From positions 1 through 17,173 of the forward strand of contig QAKM01000046.1 of NCBI GenBank assembly GCA_003343805.1: DNA of 17,173 bases, written 5' to 3'. This DNA is from Bacillota bacterium. Lineage in GTDB: Bacteria > Bacillota > Clostridia > Christensenellales > Borkfalkiaceae. The notes below the pieces were generated by a model that worked only from the letters and a program-made list of their open reading frames with translations, was not told the origin of the DNA and searched no databases. The position numbers were made by a program, and so were the translations under genes. Of the stretch, positions 1 through 7,659 are shown one piece after another (position 1 is the first letter of the stretch; each line of letters starts with the position of its first letter).

Positions 1-858
1 CTTTAAGTATGTTTCGTAGAGGTCGAAACGGAAGTGAACCTTGGAAAGATCGGGCTCATCCTCTGCTGCAGAATTGCAGCCGAACCGGATGCTGTCGCCG
101 AAGTCATAGCAAAGCGAGCCGGGCATGACGGTATCGACGTCGATAACGGCGATCCCTTTGCCCGTTTCGTCGTCCAGCATCACGTTATTGAGTTTCGTAT
201 CGTTGTGCGTCACGCGGAGCGGGATCTCCCCCGCTGCGATCTTGTCCACGATCTGACCGCAGAGGTCCTTATGCGCCTTGACCCACTCGATCTCGGAAGC
301 GACTTCCTTTGCGCGCCCGCAGATGTCTTTGTCCACGGCCGCGATGAAATTTTTGTACCGTACTTTGGTATTGTGGAAATTAGGCAGAACTTCGTAAAGC
401 TGCGAGGCGTCAAATTCTGCTAATAGATTTGCAAAGTTTCCGAACGCAACGGCGCTCTCGTAAAAATCTTTTGCATCGCGCACGGTCTGATAGGAGGTCG
501 CCCGCTCGATAAAGACATACATCCTGAAATAGTTTTCGCCGTCGAAATAGTAGGTTTCACCCCCTTTCGTGCGGATGAGCGTGAGGCACTCCCTGGAGGG
601 ATCTCCGCCGCGGGAGAGTACGCTTCTGCGGCAGAAGTCGCTGACGAGAGCGATGTTGTGCATGAGCTTATCGACTTCGGTGAACAGCCGATGGTTGATG
701 CGCTGGAGGATGTAATGCACTTCCTTACGGCCGTCCTCCAAGACCGTCGCCTTAAAGGTGTCGTTGATATGCCCTTCGCCGTAGCGGACGCAGCTTATAA
801 GCGTGCCCGCAATGTCAAATTGCGATACAATGTTCTCAAAATCAAATTCCTGGTCCAT
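1..858 (-). CDS. nahK: N-acetylhexosamine 1-kinase, NahK-like (3' end cut by window)
   Basis: The 286 visible residues form an aminoglycoside-phosphotransferase-fold sugar kinase, open at the left window edge. Residues 214-225 (LRVTHNDTKLNN) hold the catalytic-loop Asp220. Residues 238-260 contain VIDVDTVMPGS followed by DFGDSIRFG, with the metal-binding Asp at 240. These stretches and the following DLSKVHF match, as I remember it, the bifidobacterial N-acetylhexosamine 1-kinase, which phosphorylates GlcNAc or GalNAc at C1 using ATP. That family is about 360 residues, so roughly 75 C-terminal residues are missing. There is no signal peptide, so it should be cytoplasmic. The ATG at 858 is preceded by AAGGA that overlaps the TAA stop of the GH13 gene, which implies coupled translation. 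NahK normally feeds a UDP-sugar pathway in lacto/galacto-N-biose salvage. Here it sits at the end of a run of glycosidases and would handle freed HexNAc. The family is firm; GlcNAc versus GalNAc preference is not readable. Confidence 0.9.
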   Translation of the reverse strand, partial: MDQEFDFENIVSQFDIAGTLISCVRYGEGHINDTFKATVLEDGRKEVHYILQRINHRLFTEVDKLMHNIALVSDFCRRSVLSRGGDPSRECLTLIRTKGGETYYFDGENYFRMYVFIERATSYQTVRDAKDFYESAVAFGNFANLLAEFDASQLYEVLPNFHNTKVRYKNFIAAVDKDICGRAKEVASEIEWVKAHKDLCGQIVDKIAAGEIPLRVTHNDTKLNNVMLDDETGKGIAVIDVDTVMPGSLCYDFGDSIRFGCNSAAEDEPDLSKVHFRFDLYETYLK

Positions 859-864
859 GTCTTT

Positions 865-869
865 TCCTT
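865..869 (-). promoter_or_regulatory. Shine-Dalgarno of the NahK-like gene, overlapping upstream stop
   Basis: AAGGA read on the minus strand lies 6 bases before the ATG at 858. It shares bases with the TAA stop (868-870) of the GH13 gene. This supports the chosen start and suggests that ribosomes finishing GH13 re-initiate on the kinase. Confidence 0.75.
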
Positions 870-2412
870 ATTTCGTCAAAATGACGGCTGCGCTGCACGC
901 AGACATTGTCTTGTTTTCGGGGACCGCTCCGACGCTCCACAGGATCTCCCCGTCCAGCGGGAAGGGTACGCTCACCGCTCTGTTTGCGGGATTGAGAGCA
1001 ACGACGATGCGCTCCCCATCTGCCCGCCGCTCATAGATGAAGGGGTAAGTCTCTTTTTCGGCAAACAGCGGTTTGAAATCGCCGAACGACTGAAGCGCTT
1101 TGTGCGTATTGCGCACCCGGAGCAGTGCTCTGACTGCGTGCCAAAGGGAATTTTTATCGTCCGCCTGCTCCGAGACGGTGGGCGCATTCGCGCTCTTATC
1201 GAACGGGATGTAGGAGGTCTCGGAGGAGGTAAATCCGAATCCGCATCCCCTTTTCCACTGCATCGGGGAACGGGACCCCGTCCGATGATATCCTCCCTCC
1301 ACCGAGGTGAGACCTTCGAGATAGCGCATCCCGATCTCATCTCCGTAATAGAGGAAGGGAGCGCCCGGCATTGTCAGAAGGAAGGCAAAACAGATCTTCA
1401 GATCGAGCATATCGCGTCCGCGCGAGAGGCGGGGCATATCGTGATTGCCCGAAGGGATGCAGATGAGCCCTTTCCCTCCCGTGGAAGCAAGCGTCGGAAG
1501 ATAGGTATCGAGGAAGAGCGAGATATCCCCCCTTCCTTCCTTGGAAAAGAAGGGATGCTCGCTGCGAAAGAGCGAGGTATAGGCGGGCGGCCCGAAATGC
1601 AGCATAAAGTCCATGTGGAACCCGCCCGCAATGGATTCTTTGGGAACGCCCCACTCGGACACCATCGCGCAGTACGGATATTCCCGGTCGAGAAAGGCGC
1701 GGAAATCCTGCCAGAGGCGGATATTCTCGGGGCGGCCCTCGTCGTCATCCTTGACGAGCTTGAGCGCCATGTCCACGCGGAATCCGTCTGTTCCGAGGTC
1801 GAGCCAGAAGCGCATGACGTCTTTGATCGCCTCCCGCGTCTGAAGGGCGGCGGGAGAATCGGGCGACATCATCCACGGCGCAGTCGGATGTGCAAAACCG
1901 TAATTGAGTGCGGGCTGATGGGAAAAATAGTTTGCAAGAGCGATCCCGTTGCGGTCATACATTCCCAGAAGATATGCGGTGTTCTGCGGAACGGTCCAGG
2001 TGTTGTCCGTCCAGAGATAGCGGTCGGTGTATTCGTTGCGTTCGGGTTTTGCAGACGCCCGGAACCACGGATGGTCGATGGATGTATGGCCGGGGACGAG
2101 GTCGATGAGAACGTGCATCCCCCGCTTGTGTGCCTCGTCAAAGAAACGCTTCGCATCCTCATTGGTGCCGTAGCGCGGGGCGATCTTCTTGTAGTTTCTT
2201 ACATCGTATCCGGCATCGCCGAAGGGAGAATCGTACCAGGGATTCACCCAGACGGCGTTGCAGCCCAGGTCTTTGATATAGTCGAGGCGGGCGATCATGC
2301 CCGGGATATCGCCGATGCCGTCGCCATTGGAATCCTGGAAGGATTGAGGATAGATCTCATAAAACACGGCATCCGCAAGCCATGCGGGAAGCCGATCGGG
2401 TGTGTTTTCCAT
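868..2412 (-). CDS. GH13 alpha-glucosidase-type enzyme
   Basis: This is a complete 514-residue alpha-amylase-family (GH13) enzyme without a signal peptide, so probably cytoplasmic. A calcium-loop-like DSNGDGIGD is at residues 27-35. The conserved regions are present in order: region I DLVPGHTS (104-111), region II GFRVDMAL with nucleophile Asp214, region III VSEWG with acid/base Glu253, and region IV SGNHD with Asp325. FLYYGDEIGM (353-362) and SPMQW (382-386) are typical of the oligo-1,6-glucosidase, trehalose synthase and alpha-glucosidase group. The C-terminal part (about 420-514) fits the usual beta-sandwich domain C, including VVALNPANR. The expected reaction is cleavage or transfer of short alpha-glucosides; the exact linkage cannot be read. 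Region I has Pro-Gly where most relatives have Val-Asn before the conserved His. An AGGA lies 7 bases before the ATG. The gap to the MgtC gene upstream is 43 bases and shows no terminator. Confidence 0.92.
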   Translation of the reverse strand: MENTPDRLPAWLADAVFYEIYPQSFQDSNGDGIGDIPGMIARLDYIKDLGCNAVWVNPWYDSPFGDAGYDVRNYKKIAPRYGTNEDAKRFFDEAHKRGMHVLIDLVPGHTSIDHPWFRASAKPERNEYTDRYLWTDNTWTVPQNTAYLLGMYDRNGIALANYFSHQPALNYGFAHPTAPWMMSPDSPAALQTREAIKDVMRFWLDLGTDGFRVDMALKLVKDDDEGRPENIRLWQDFRAFLDREYPYCAMVSEWGVPKESIAGGFHMDFMLHFGPPAYTSLFRSEHPFFSKEGRGDISLFLDTYLPTLASTGGKGLICIPSGNHDMPRLSRGRDMLDLKICFAFLLTMPGAPFLYYGDEIGMRYLEGLTSVEGGYHRTGSRSPMQWKRGCGFGFTSSETSYIPFDKSANAPTVSEQADDKNSLWHAVRALLRVRNTHKALQSFGDFKPLFAEKETYPFIYERRADGERIVVALNPANRAVSVPFPLDGEILWSVGAVPENKTMSACSAAVILTK

Positions 2413-2455
2413 CGTTTTTTCCTGATGAAATGAATTTTTCGGACTTCTTTGGGGT

Positions 2456-3118
2456 TCAGTCCTCGTCGCAGCGCTCGATGGAGCGGATGAACGGATGTTC
2501 CGTCATGATCTGAGAGAGCTTCTGCGAGGAATATTCCCTGTCCGTGTTGAGGGTCGCGTGATAGACGGTCTCGCCCCCTTTCCGCTCGATGACAAGGCGG
2601 TTGAAGCGGTCCGTCTGAAAGAGTTCCTTGATCGTATCATTCTCGGTGCCGCTGCTCGTAAAGCAGATCTTGACTTGGAAATACTTCTTGGTGCGGAAGA
2701 GCCTGCACTTGATGTGAAAGATGCACTGCACCCCGATGATGACGACGGCTGCACCCGCTGCGACGACGTACATCCCCGCGCCCGCCGCCATGCCCACGCC
2801 TGCGGTGGCCCAGACGCCGGCTGCGGTGGTGAGGCCGTGGATCTCGTGCTTGCGGTAGATGATGATGCCCGCGCCCAGAAAGCCGATGCCGGAGACGATC
2901 TGCGCCGCCACACGGGAGGCATCGTATTCCTGAATATCGGAAAAGCCGTATTTGGAAACGACCATGATGAGGGCGGAGCCCACGCACACGATGGTGTGGG
3001 TGCGGATGCCCGCTTCCTTGTAGCGCAGTTTGCGTTCATACCCGATGGCAAAGCCAAGAAGGACCGCAAGCAGGATGTTCAAAAGAGAATGCAGCTCTCC
3101 AAAAAGTTGTTCTGTCAT
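2456..3118 (-). CDS. MgtC/SapB family membrane protein
   Basis: This is a 220-residue inner-membrane protein of the MgtC/SapB family. Family motifs are clear: GYERK followed by AGIRTHT (26-42), then GSAL, then AAQIVSGIGFLGAGIII (71-87), then GLTTAAGVWATAGVG (95-109). I see about five hydrophobic segments, near residues 11-26, 41-55, 72-88, 97-112 and 114-132. A soluble tail follows (about 145-220), in the place of the C-terminal ACT-like domain seen in many members. MgtC proteins are linked to magnesium limitation, acid survival and, in some species, control of the F-type ATPase; many members have no known job. Its place between GH36 and GH13 genes is odd for a carbohydrate operon. The GH36 stop lies 12 bases upstream, and I see no good Shine-Dalgarno before the ATG at 3118, so expression may depend on coupling to GH36. 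The family is sure; the role is unknown. Confidence 0.92.
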   Translation of the reverse strand: MTEQLFGELHSLLNILLAVLLGFAIGYERKLRYKEAGIRTHTIVCVGSALIMVVSKYGFSDIQEYDASRVAAQIVSGIGFLGAGIIIYRKHEIHGLTTAAGVWATAGVGMAAGAGMYVVAAGAAVVIIGVQCIFHIKCRLFRTKKYFQVKICFTSSGTENDTIKELFQTDRFNRLVIERKGGETVYHATLNTDREYSSQKLSQIMTEHPFIRSIERCDED

Positions 3119-3130
3119 GTTATATCATGG

Positions 3131-5149
3131 TTATGACGAGAGACGGACTTCTATGATGAGCGAGGCCATCTTATCCGTTTCCACTCGGATGGCGGCGGGC
3201 CGTATCGTCAGGGCGGCGGAGCTGTCCTTGGGATAGGCGATCGTGGCTTTCTCGACCGTGTATCCCTCGAGCGGAACATCCAGCTTGCCGCCCCGGAAAT
3301 TCCAGACGGCGAGCAGCATTTTCTTGCCGTCCGTCAGTCCGAGCGCCGTATATTTCATGCCGAATTGTGCAAATCCGAACGGGAGGAAGGGAACGGCGGA
3401 TCTTCGGAACGCATTCTGCGACTTGGAAAAGTAGATCCCCTCTTTGACCCACTCCCGCTGTCTTTCGGTCAGCTTGCGCAGATCGGAGGCAAGATGCACC
3501 CTGCCGAGGGCAGCATTGACCATGTTCATGATGACTTCGCTGTCCGTCGGCCGCCCCGTCGGATCGCAGTAGCGGCTGTCAACGACGGGATAGCTCCAGA
3601 TGCCCGTCTGCTCGGGAAGGGCGGCGGCAAAAATATTCGTCACGATGTATGGCAGTCTGTCGTAGAGGACCTGATCGGAAGCGGAGATGACCGAACTCGT
3701 TCGGATGCTCTTCCAATCCATGCGCATCCCGCCGCTCGCACAGCTTTCAAAGATGACGGAAGGATGCTTTTGCCGTTCTCCTTGCAGCCAGCTCCAAAAC
3801 GCCTGCGTGGTTTGTTCAAGCCCCTCTCCGGGGGAATCGCTGTCTACTTCCGTTCCGACGCCGCAGTCCTGATTGCAGTCGATCTTGATATACTGCGCGC
3901 CGTATTCGTTGACCATCCGATCGATGGCTTCGCTCATTTTTCGGCGGACTTCCGGGTGCCGGTAGTCCAGAAAGTACCGTCCCGCGACGAGGACGCGCTC
4001 CCCGTTTGTACGGATATAGGCATCCTCCGGGTACTCAACGCCGCTCAGGGAGCCGACCACCTCGGGTTCGATCCAAAGCCCTGCTTTCATGCCGAGGGAA
4101 CGGATGTGATCGGTGGCCGTTCTCACGCCGTGCGAGAAACGGATATGGCTCTCCCTCCATGCGCCGACATAGGGATAGATCTTGTTTCCGTCGGCTTCGT
4201 CGTGCCAGCCGCAGTCGATGACATAGACATCGGCTCCGCATTCGGCAGCGTCTTCAGCCATTTTCTTTGTGCGCTCCTCTTCGGGTGAATCCCAGGAAAG
4301 GTGCATATATTCATTGAAGATGACAGGAAGATCGCTGTCTGCCCTGCCGAACGAGGCCGTTGCCCTGCGATAGAGCGTCATCTTTTGCAGCACTTCGTTG
4401 AGGCTTTTCCCCAGCGCAAATGCGGCTTTGGGAGAGGCGTAGCTCTGTTTGGGGGCAAGCCGTTTCTTCCAGCCGTTCGAGGCGAAGTTCCCGCCGCCCA
4501 CCGACAGATAGAGTTTACATCCGACGCCCTCCCCGATCTCCCAATACCAGCTTCCGTTTGACTCGATCTGAAACATCAGAAAGAGCCCGTGCTCGGCATC
4601 TTCGAGGATGCACTCAGGAAGTTCTTCCTTGCTCGACCAGCTTCCCGTATTGCAGCCGCAGATGCGTTTGAAGGTGCGGTGTCCGCACTCAAACAGGCCT
4701 GCATCCGAAAGAGCGATGCGGCGGGGCTGACATTCACAGTGATGGCTGTTGGAAAAGCGATAGAAGCAGGTGCTTTCCCGCGAGGCGAGAGAAATTCCCG
4801 AAAGATCGAGGACCGAGACACCTTCAAGGACGATCTCGCGGGACGAGATGTTCGTGACGACGGCAGATACGCCGATCCCCCCGCCTTCGTATCGGAACGT
4901 AGTCTCGGTGCGGCAGAGATCGCTCTCCTGCACGATCGTGAGCGTATCCTCTTCTCGGATCGCCTGTACAAAGCGCAGGACTCCCCTGCCACCTGCAAAC
5001 GGCTGTTTGGCGGGAGATGGAGAGGCGATGTCCTGCCCGGCAATGCGGACCGCCGTGACGGGAATGGCGCAGTCGGGCGCCTGAAATGCTCCCGCAGATA
5101 AGATACCATCTTTCTCGGAAAAATGCAAGCTGTAGAAATCAAATTCCAT
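3131..5149 (-). CDS. GH36 alpha-galactosidase-type enzyme
   Basis: This is a complete 672-residue GH36 enzyme with no signal peptide, so probably cytoplasmic. The N-terminal half (about 1-260) is the beta-supersandwich domain, and a TIM barrel starts near residue 270. Family motifs are present: IDCGW (311-315), MKAGLWIEPE (354-363), YIKIDCNQD (420-428) with nucleophile Asp424, ESCASGG (468-474), and SASDQ (489-493) with acid/base Asp492. The C-terminal 80 or so residues form a beta domain. GH36 removes terminal alpha-galactose, and some members remove alpha-N-acetylgalactosamine, both with retention. Classical bacterial alpha-galactosidases carry Asp-Asp-Gly-Trp where this protein has Asp-Cys-Gly-Trp, and the later EQTGIWSYP segment also differs from the usual form. 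It may therefore belong to a side branch with a changed sugar preference. AAAGGA lies 7 bases before the ATG, inside the end of the upstream GH123 gene, whose stop is 3 bases away. Confidence 0.92.
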   Translation of the reverse strand: MEFDFYSLHFSEKDGILSAGAFQAPDCAIPVTAVRIAGQDIASPSPAKQPFAGGRGVLRFVQAIREEDTLTIVQESDLCRTETTFRYEGGGIGVSAVVTNISSREIVLEGVSVLDLSGISLASRESTCFYRFSNSHHCECQPRRIALSDAGLFECGHRTFKRICGCNTGSWSSKEELPECILEDAEHGLFLMFQIESNGSWYWEIGEGVGCKLYLSVGGGNFASNGWKKRLAPKQSYASPKAAFALGKSLNEVLQKMTLYRRATASFGRADSDLPVIFNEYMHLSWDSPEEERTKKMAEDAAECGADVYVIDCGWHDEADGNKIYPYVGAWRESHIRFSHGVRTATDHIRSLGMKAGLWIEPEVVGSLSGVEYPEDAYIRTNGERVLVAGRYFLDYRHPEVRRKMSEAIDRMVNEYGAQYIKIDCNQDCGVGTEVDSDSPGEGLEQTTQAFWSWLQGERQKHPSVIFESCASGGMRMDWKSIRTSSVISASDQVLYDRLPYIVTNIFAAALPEQTGIWSYPVVDSRYCDPTGRPTDSEVIMNMVNAALGRVHLASDLRKLTERQREWVKEGIYFSKSQNAFRRSAVPFLPFGFAQFGMKYTALGLTDGKKMLLAVWNFRGGKLDVPLEGYTVEKATIAYPKDSSAALTIRPAAIRVETDKMASLIIEVRLSS

Positions 5150-5152
5150 CGT

Positions 5153-6763
5153 TCATTCCTTTGTATCGCACAAGAGACGGCACGCTTCGTCATGCAGGCG
5201 AAGGAGCGAAACCCCGTCGTGCGGATAAGTGAAAAAGTCCAGATAGCCGAAGCGATCCAAAAGCTCTGTGACAAACGCTCGCCCCTTTCGCGTTTCGAGC
5301 GCTTTGAGGAGACGATAGTCCTGCAGACCATCGGCAAACACCTTCAGGCGAAGAGAGGAAAGTGCTTCCTCTTTTCCGGGATACACCAGAAAGGCATCCC
5401 CGGCCTGAAACCGTCCGCCGCCGTCCGTCTCGTAGAAAGGATCAAGTGTTCGGAGCGACCGATAGGAGTTGTAGAAGTTATAGCCCCAATGCAGGAATCC
5501 CTTCGCCTGCGAACGGTAGAGCATGATGCCGAGGACGCGGTTGCGCTCGGACGGCGTAGAGAAGAAGCAGTTCGGTTCAAAGTGCCTGTCCTGCCCCGTG
5601 CAGTAGTAGACCATGATGTCCGTCTTGCTCTCCAGAAAGGGCGTGACGGCATCGATCGCCACGACGGGCAGGTCGATTCCGATCGAGCGGTAAGCGTAGT
5701 CGCTGAGCGCGTCCATCACGCGGCAGCCGGGCAGGATCTCCTTGATGAGCCGCAAATGGCGCCGATAGCGTTCGAGATGCTCGCCGTTGGGTTCATCGGA
5801 GAGATGATATAACATCCTGCCGCCCAGCCCAAGCTCATGCAGATGGCCGTCCAGCGCGGGAAGAAAGGCGCGCAGGAAGGTCTCGTATTCCTCCGAGCAG
5901 GCGTCCGTTTTATAGCTGAAGCGAAGGCGCGTCCTTCCGTGTTCCTTTACCCGGATGTCGGGGCAGGCTTTTGCCCCCCACTGCGAGAAGAGATGGCAGA
6001 TCTCAAAGTACTTTATCCCCGCACGTTGGGCGGCTTGGACGAAGCGGTCAAGTTCGCTGAAATCAAAGCGGTATTCCCCTTCGTCCAGGACGATCCCGAC
6101 GAGCTGGACGTTGGTCCGGTGATGGCCGACCGCCGTATCGAGCGGCGGCGTAAAGACGGGAACGAGGACGGTGTTCATGCCGTGTTCGGCTGCCCGTTCC
6201 AGAAAGCGCTCCACAAGGAAGAAGTATTTTTCACTCGTTTTGGAGACACCGTACCGATCGGCGATGCAGTCGCAGTGCAGCCAGTTGGTGACGATGAGAT
6301 CGCTCTCCTCCGCCCGGGCGGGAAAGACGGTCAGGTCGAACTGCGCTCTTGCAAGCATCTCTTCCCCGCTTACCGCCTCAAAGGTGATCGTATGCGTTCC
6401 CGGGCCGAGCTTCCCGCAGTCGATCTCAACAAGGACGGGGCAGGCGGTCTCGGGCCGAAGAAAGAGATCGGTCGCAGAGAAGGGCCGCAGCAGATCGGGA
6501 TAGAGCCCTGTCTTTCCGACCGTATAGTCGTCTGCGCCGGGAAGTGCGGTCAGAAGAGCCGCGATATAGTCCTCCGCATAGAAGCGGACGGCGTCGTTTG
6601 CGGAACAGTGCAGTCTGATCTCCCGCCGCATCTCCGATGACAGGAGAAAAAGTTGCATCCGATAGGTTTCCGAAGCGATCGCTGCGGCGCTTCCGAGCGG
6701 GCGCACCGATCTCGTATCGGGGAAGATCTTGACGAGGCTGTCCGTGCAGGTAAATGCGATCAT
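5153..6763 (-). CDS. GH123/DUF4091 glycosidase-like protein, cytoplasmic
   Basis: This 536-residue protein matches the DUF4091 (GH123 catalytic) family. An N-terminal beta domain (about 1-150) is followed by a TIM barrel. LSDEPN (about 321-326) carries the adjacent Asp-Glu pair used by GH123 beta-N-acetylgalactosaminidases: the Asp steadies the substrate's acetamido group and the Glu is the acid/base. Later hallmarks are GFLHWGYNFYNSY (422-434), YPGKE, and SLRLKVFADGLQDYRLL (470-486). No signal peptide is visible, so it should act on imported sugars. The start chosen is the ATG at 6763, which forms TGATG with the stop of the metallo-hydrolase gene and has a GGAAG upstream; a TTG directly before it (6766) would add one residue. 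Residue numbers above count from that TTG. Many DUF4091 proteins have never been assayed, so GalNAc as substrate is an inference, strengthened by the NahK-like gene downstream. Confidence 0.85.
   Translation of the reverse strand: MIAFTCTDSLVKIFPDTRSVRPLGSAAAIASETYRMQLFLLSSEMRREIRLHCSANDAVRFYAEDYIAALLTALPGADDYTVGKTGLYPDLLRPFSATDLFLRPETACPVLVEIDCGKLGPGTHTITFEAVSGEEMLARAQFDLTVFPARAEESDLIVTNWLHCDCIADRYGVSKTSEKYFFLVERFLERAAEHGMNTVLVPVFTPPLDTAVGHHRTNVQLVGIVLDEGEYRFDFSELDRFVQAAQRAGIKYFEICHLFSQWGAKACPDIRVKEHGRTRLRFSYKTDACSEEYETFLRAFLPALDGHLHELGLGGRMLYHLSDEPNGEHLERYRRHLRLIKEILPGCRVMDALSDYAYRSIGIDLPVVAIDAVTPFLESKTDIMVYYCTGQDRHFEPNCFFSTPSERNRVLGIMLYRSQAKGFLHWGYNFYNSYRSLRTLDPFYETDGGGRFQAGDAFLVYPGKEEALSSLRLKVFADGLQDYRLLKALETRKGRAFVTELLDRFGYLDFFTYPHDGVSLLRLHDEACRLLCDTKE
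5157..5162 (-). promoter_or_regulatory. Shine-Dalgarno of the GH36 gene, inside the GH123 gene end
   Basis: AAAGGA on the minus strand lies 7 bases upstream of the GH36 ATG at 5149. It is built from the last sense codons of the upstream gene, whose TGA stop is at 5153-5155. This fixes the GH36 start and indicates translational coupling. Confidence 0.75.
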
Positions 6764-7599
6764 CAAAGTTCCACTTCCAATCCGTCGTAGGCGGGCATGA
6801 TGCCGTGCGGCAGCAGGAGACTTTCGAGGTGTTCCTGCATGGGGTTGCCGTTGTGGGAAAAATGAGTGGCAAAGAGCTTGGTCTTATCGTCAATGTTCCC
6901 GTTTTCACGGAAGCGCTTCAAGATGCGCACGTCGCCGTCGATGCCTAAATGCGTTCCCTCGTCGGAGACGGGGTTCTCCACCATCGTGCAGTCGAGGCTG
7001 ACCATATCGAAATAGATCTGCTCCTTCTTGAGGTAGTCGAACACTTCCTCATAGAGCATCCCCGTGTCATTGCCGTAGAGGATGGTCTTGCCGCCCTTTC
7101 GGATGACGAAGATAAAGCAGTTCTCGTTGTCGTCGTGCCGTGCGGGAAGCGGGATGACGGTGTAATCGCCCGCTCTGACGGGCTGAAATGCCTTCAGAAG
7201 CTCGAACGTGTAACCGTCCTTGATCTTGCCGATGGTGATGCCGTGCGCCCAGTCATACACCTTTTTGACGGCCTCGTTGCCGTAGACGGTGACGAGCGGT
7301 TCGCGGATGTTGTGCGCAAACGCGAGACCGCGCATCGTGGCGTCCTCCGGGGCGAAGTGGTCGAGGTGCGAGTGTGTGACAAAGATATATTTGACGGTGT
7401 CCATGCGCAGGCGGTACTGCATGGCATGGACGAAGGTGTCGGAGGGATAGTCGATGAGGAAGTCCTCGTCGATCATCGCCTGGGAACGGGTGCGGAGATT
7501 TCTTCCGCCCGCTTTCCTGGCTGCTTCGCAATAAGCGCAGCCGCAGTACATGGCGGGAAACCCTTCCGCCGCGGCGGTTCCTAAAAACTTGAATTTCAT
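6763..7599 (-). CDS. PhnP-like metallo-beta-lactamase-fold hydrolase
   Basis: This is a complete 278-residue MBL-fold protein. The zinc motif THSHLDH is at 75-81, with further likely ligands His155 (PARHDD), Asp178 (YGNDTG) and His246 (ATHFSHNG). The N-terminus has CGCAYC (19-24), a Cys-x-Cys-x2-Cys cluster like the extra structural zinc site of PhnP. The C-terminal YDGLEVEL resembles the PhnP ending. PhnP opens a cyclic ribose phosphodiester in phosphonate use, but no C-P lyase genes are in this window, so the substrate here is unknown. It is probably cytoplasmic, as no signal peptide is seen. GAGG lies 7 bases before the ATG. The stop overlaps the next start as TGATG. A strong hairpin stands just upstream, between this gene and the large lipoprotein gene. 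Family assignment is good; function is open. Confidence 0.9.
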   Translation of the reverse strand: MKFKFLGTAAAEGFPAMYCGCAYCEAARKAGGRNLRTRSQAMIDEDFLIDYPSDTFVHAMQYRLRMDTVKYIFVTHSHLDHFAPEDATMRGLAFAHNIREPLVTVYGNEAVKKVYDWAHGITIGKIKDGYTFELLKAFQPVRAGDYTVIPLPARHDDNENCFIFVIRKGGKTILYGNDTGMLYEEVFDYLKKEQIYFDMVSLDCTMVENPVSDEGTHLGIDGDVRILKRFRENGNIDDKTKLFATHFSHNGNPMQEHLESLLLPHGIMPAYDGLEVEL

Positions 7600-7621
7600 G
7601 TTGCTGCCTCGCTTTGGCCGC

Positions 7622-7643
7622 CCGCGCGGCGTTCGCCGCGCGG
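7622..7643. promoter_or_regulatory. GC-rich intercistronic hairpin
   Basis: This is a perfect inverted repeat of 9 bases (CCGCGCGGC / GCCGCGCGG) around a 4-base loop, lying in the gap between the large lipoprotein gene and the MBL-fold gene. Read in the direction of transcription it is not followed by a T-run, so it is not a standard intrinsic terminator. It could stabilise the upstream mRNA, mark a processing site, or damp readthrough from the surface genes into the cytoplasmic genes. These roles are inference; the structure itself is plain. Confidence 0.7.
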
Positions 7644-7659
7644 AGACCGTGTTCTGATA

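Noticed and set aside
658..2433. A 591-codon open frame on the plus strand
   Set aside because: It lies opposite the GH13 gene, whose protein has all conserved family motifs. The plus-strand product resembles no family and is a shadow of codon bias.
7622..7643. Hairpin as an intrinsic terminator
   Set aside because: No T-run follows the stem on the transcribed strand in either direction.
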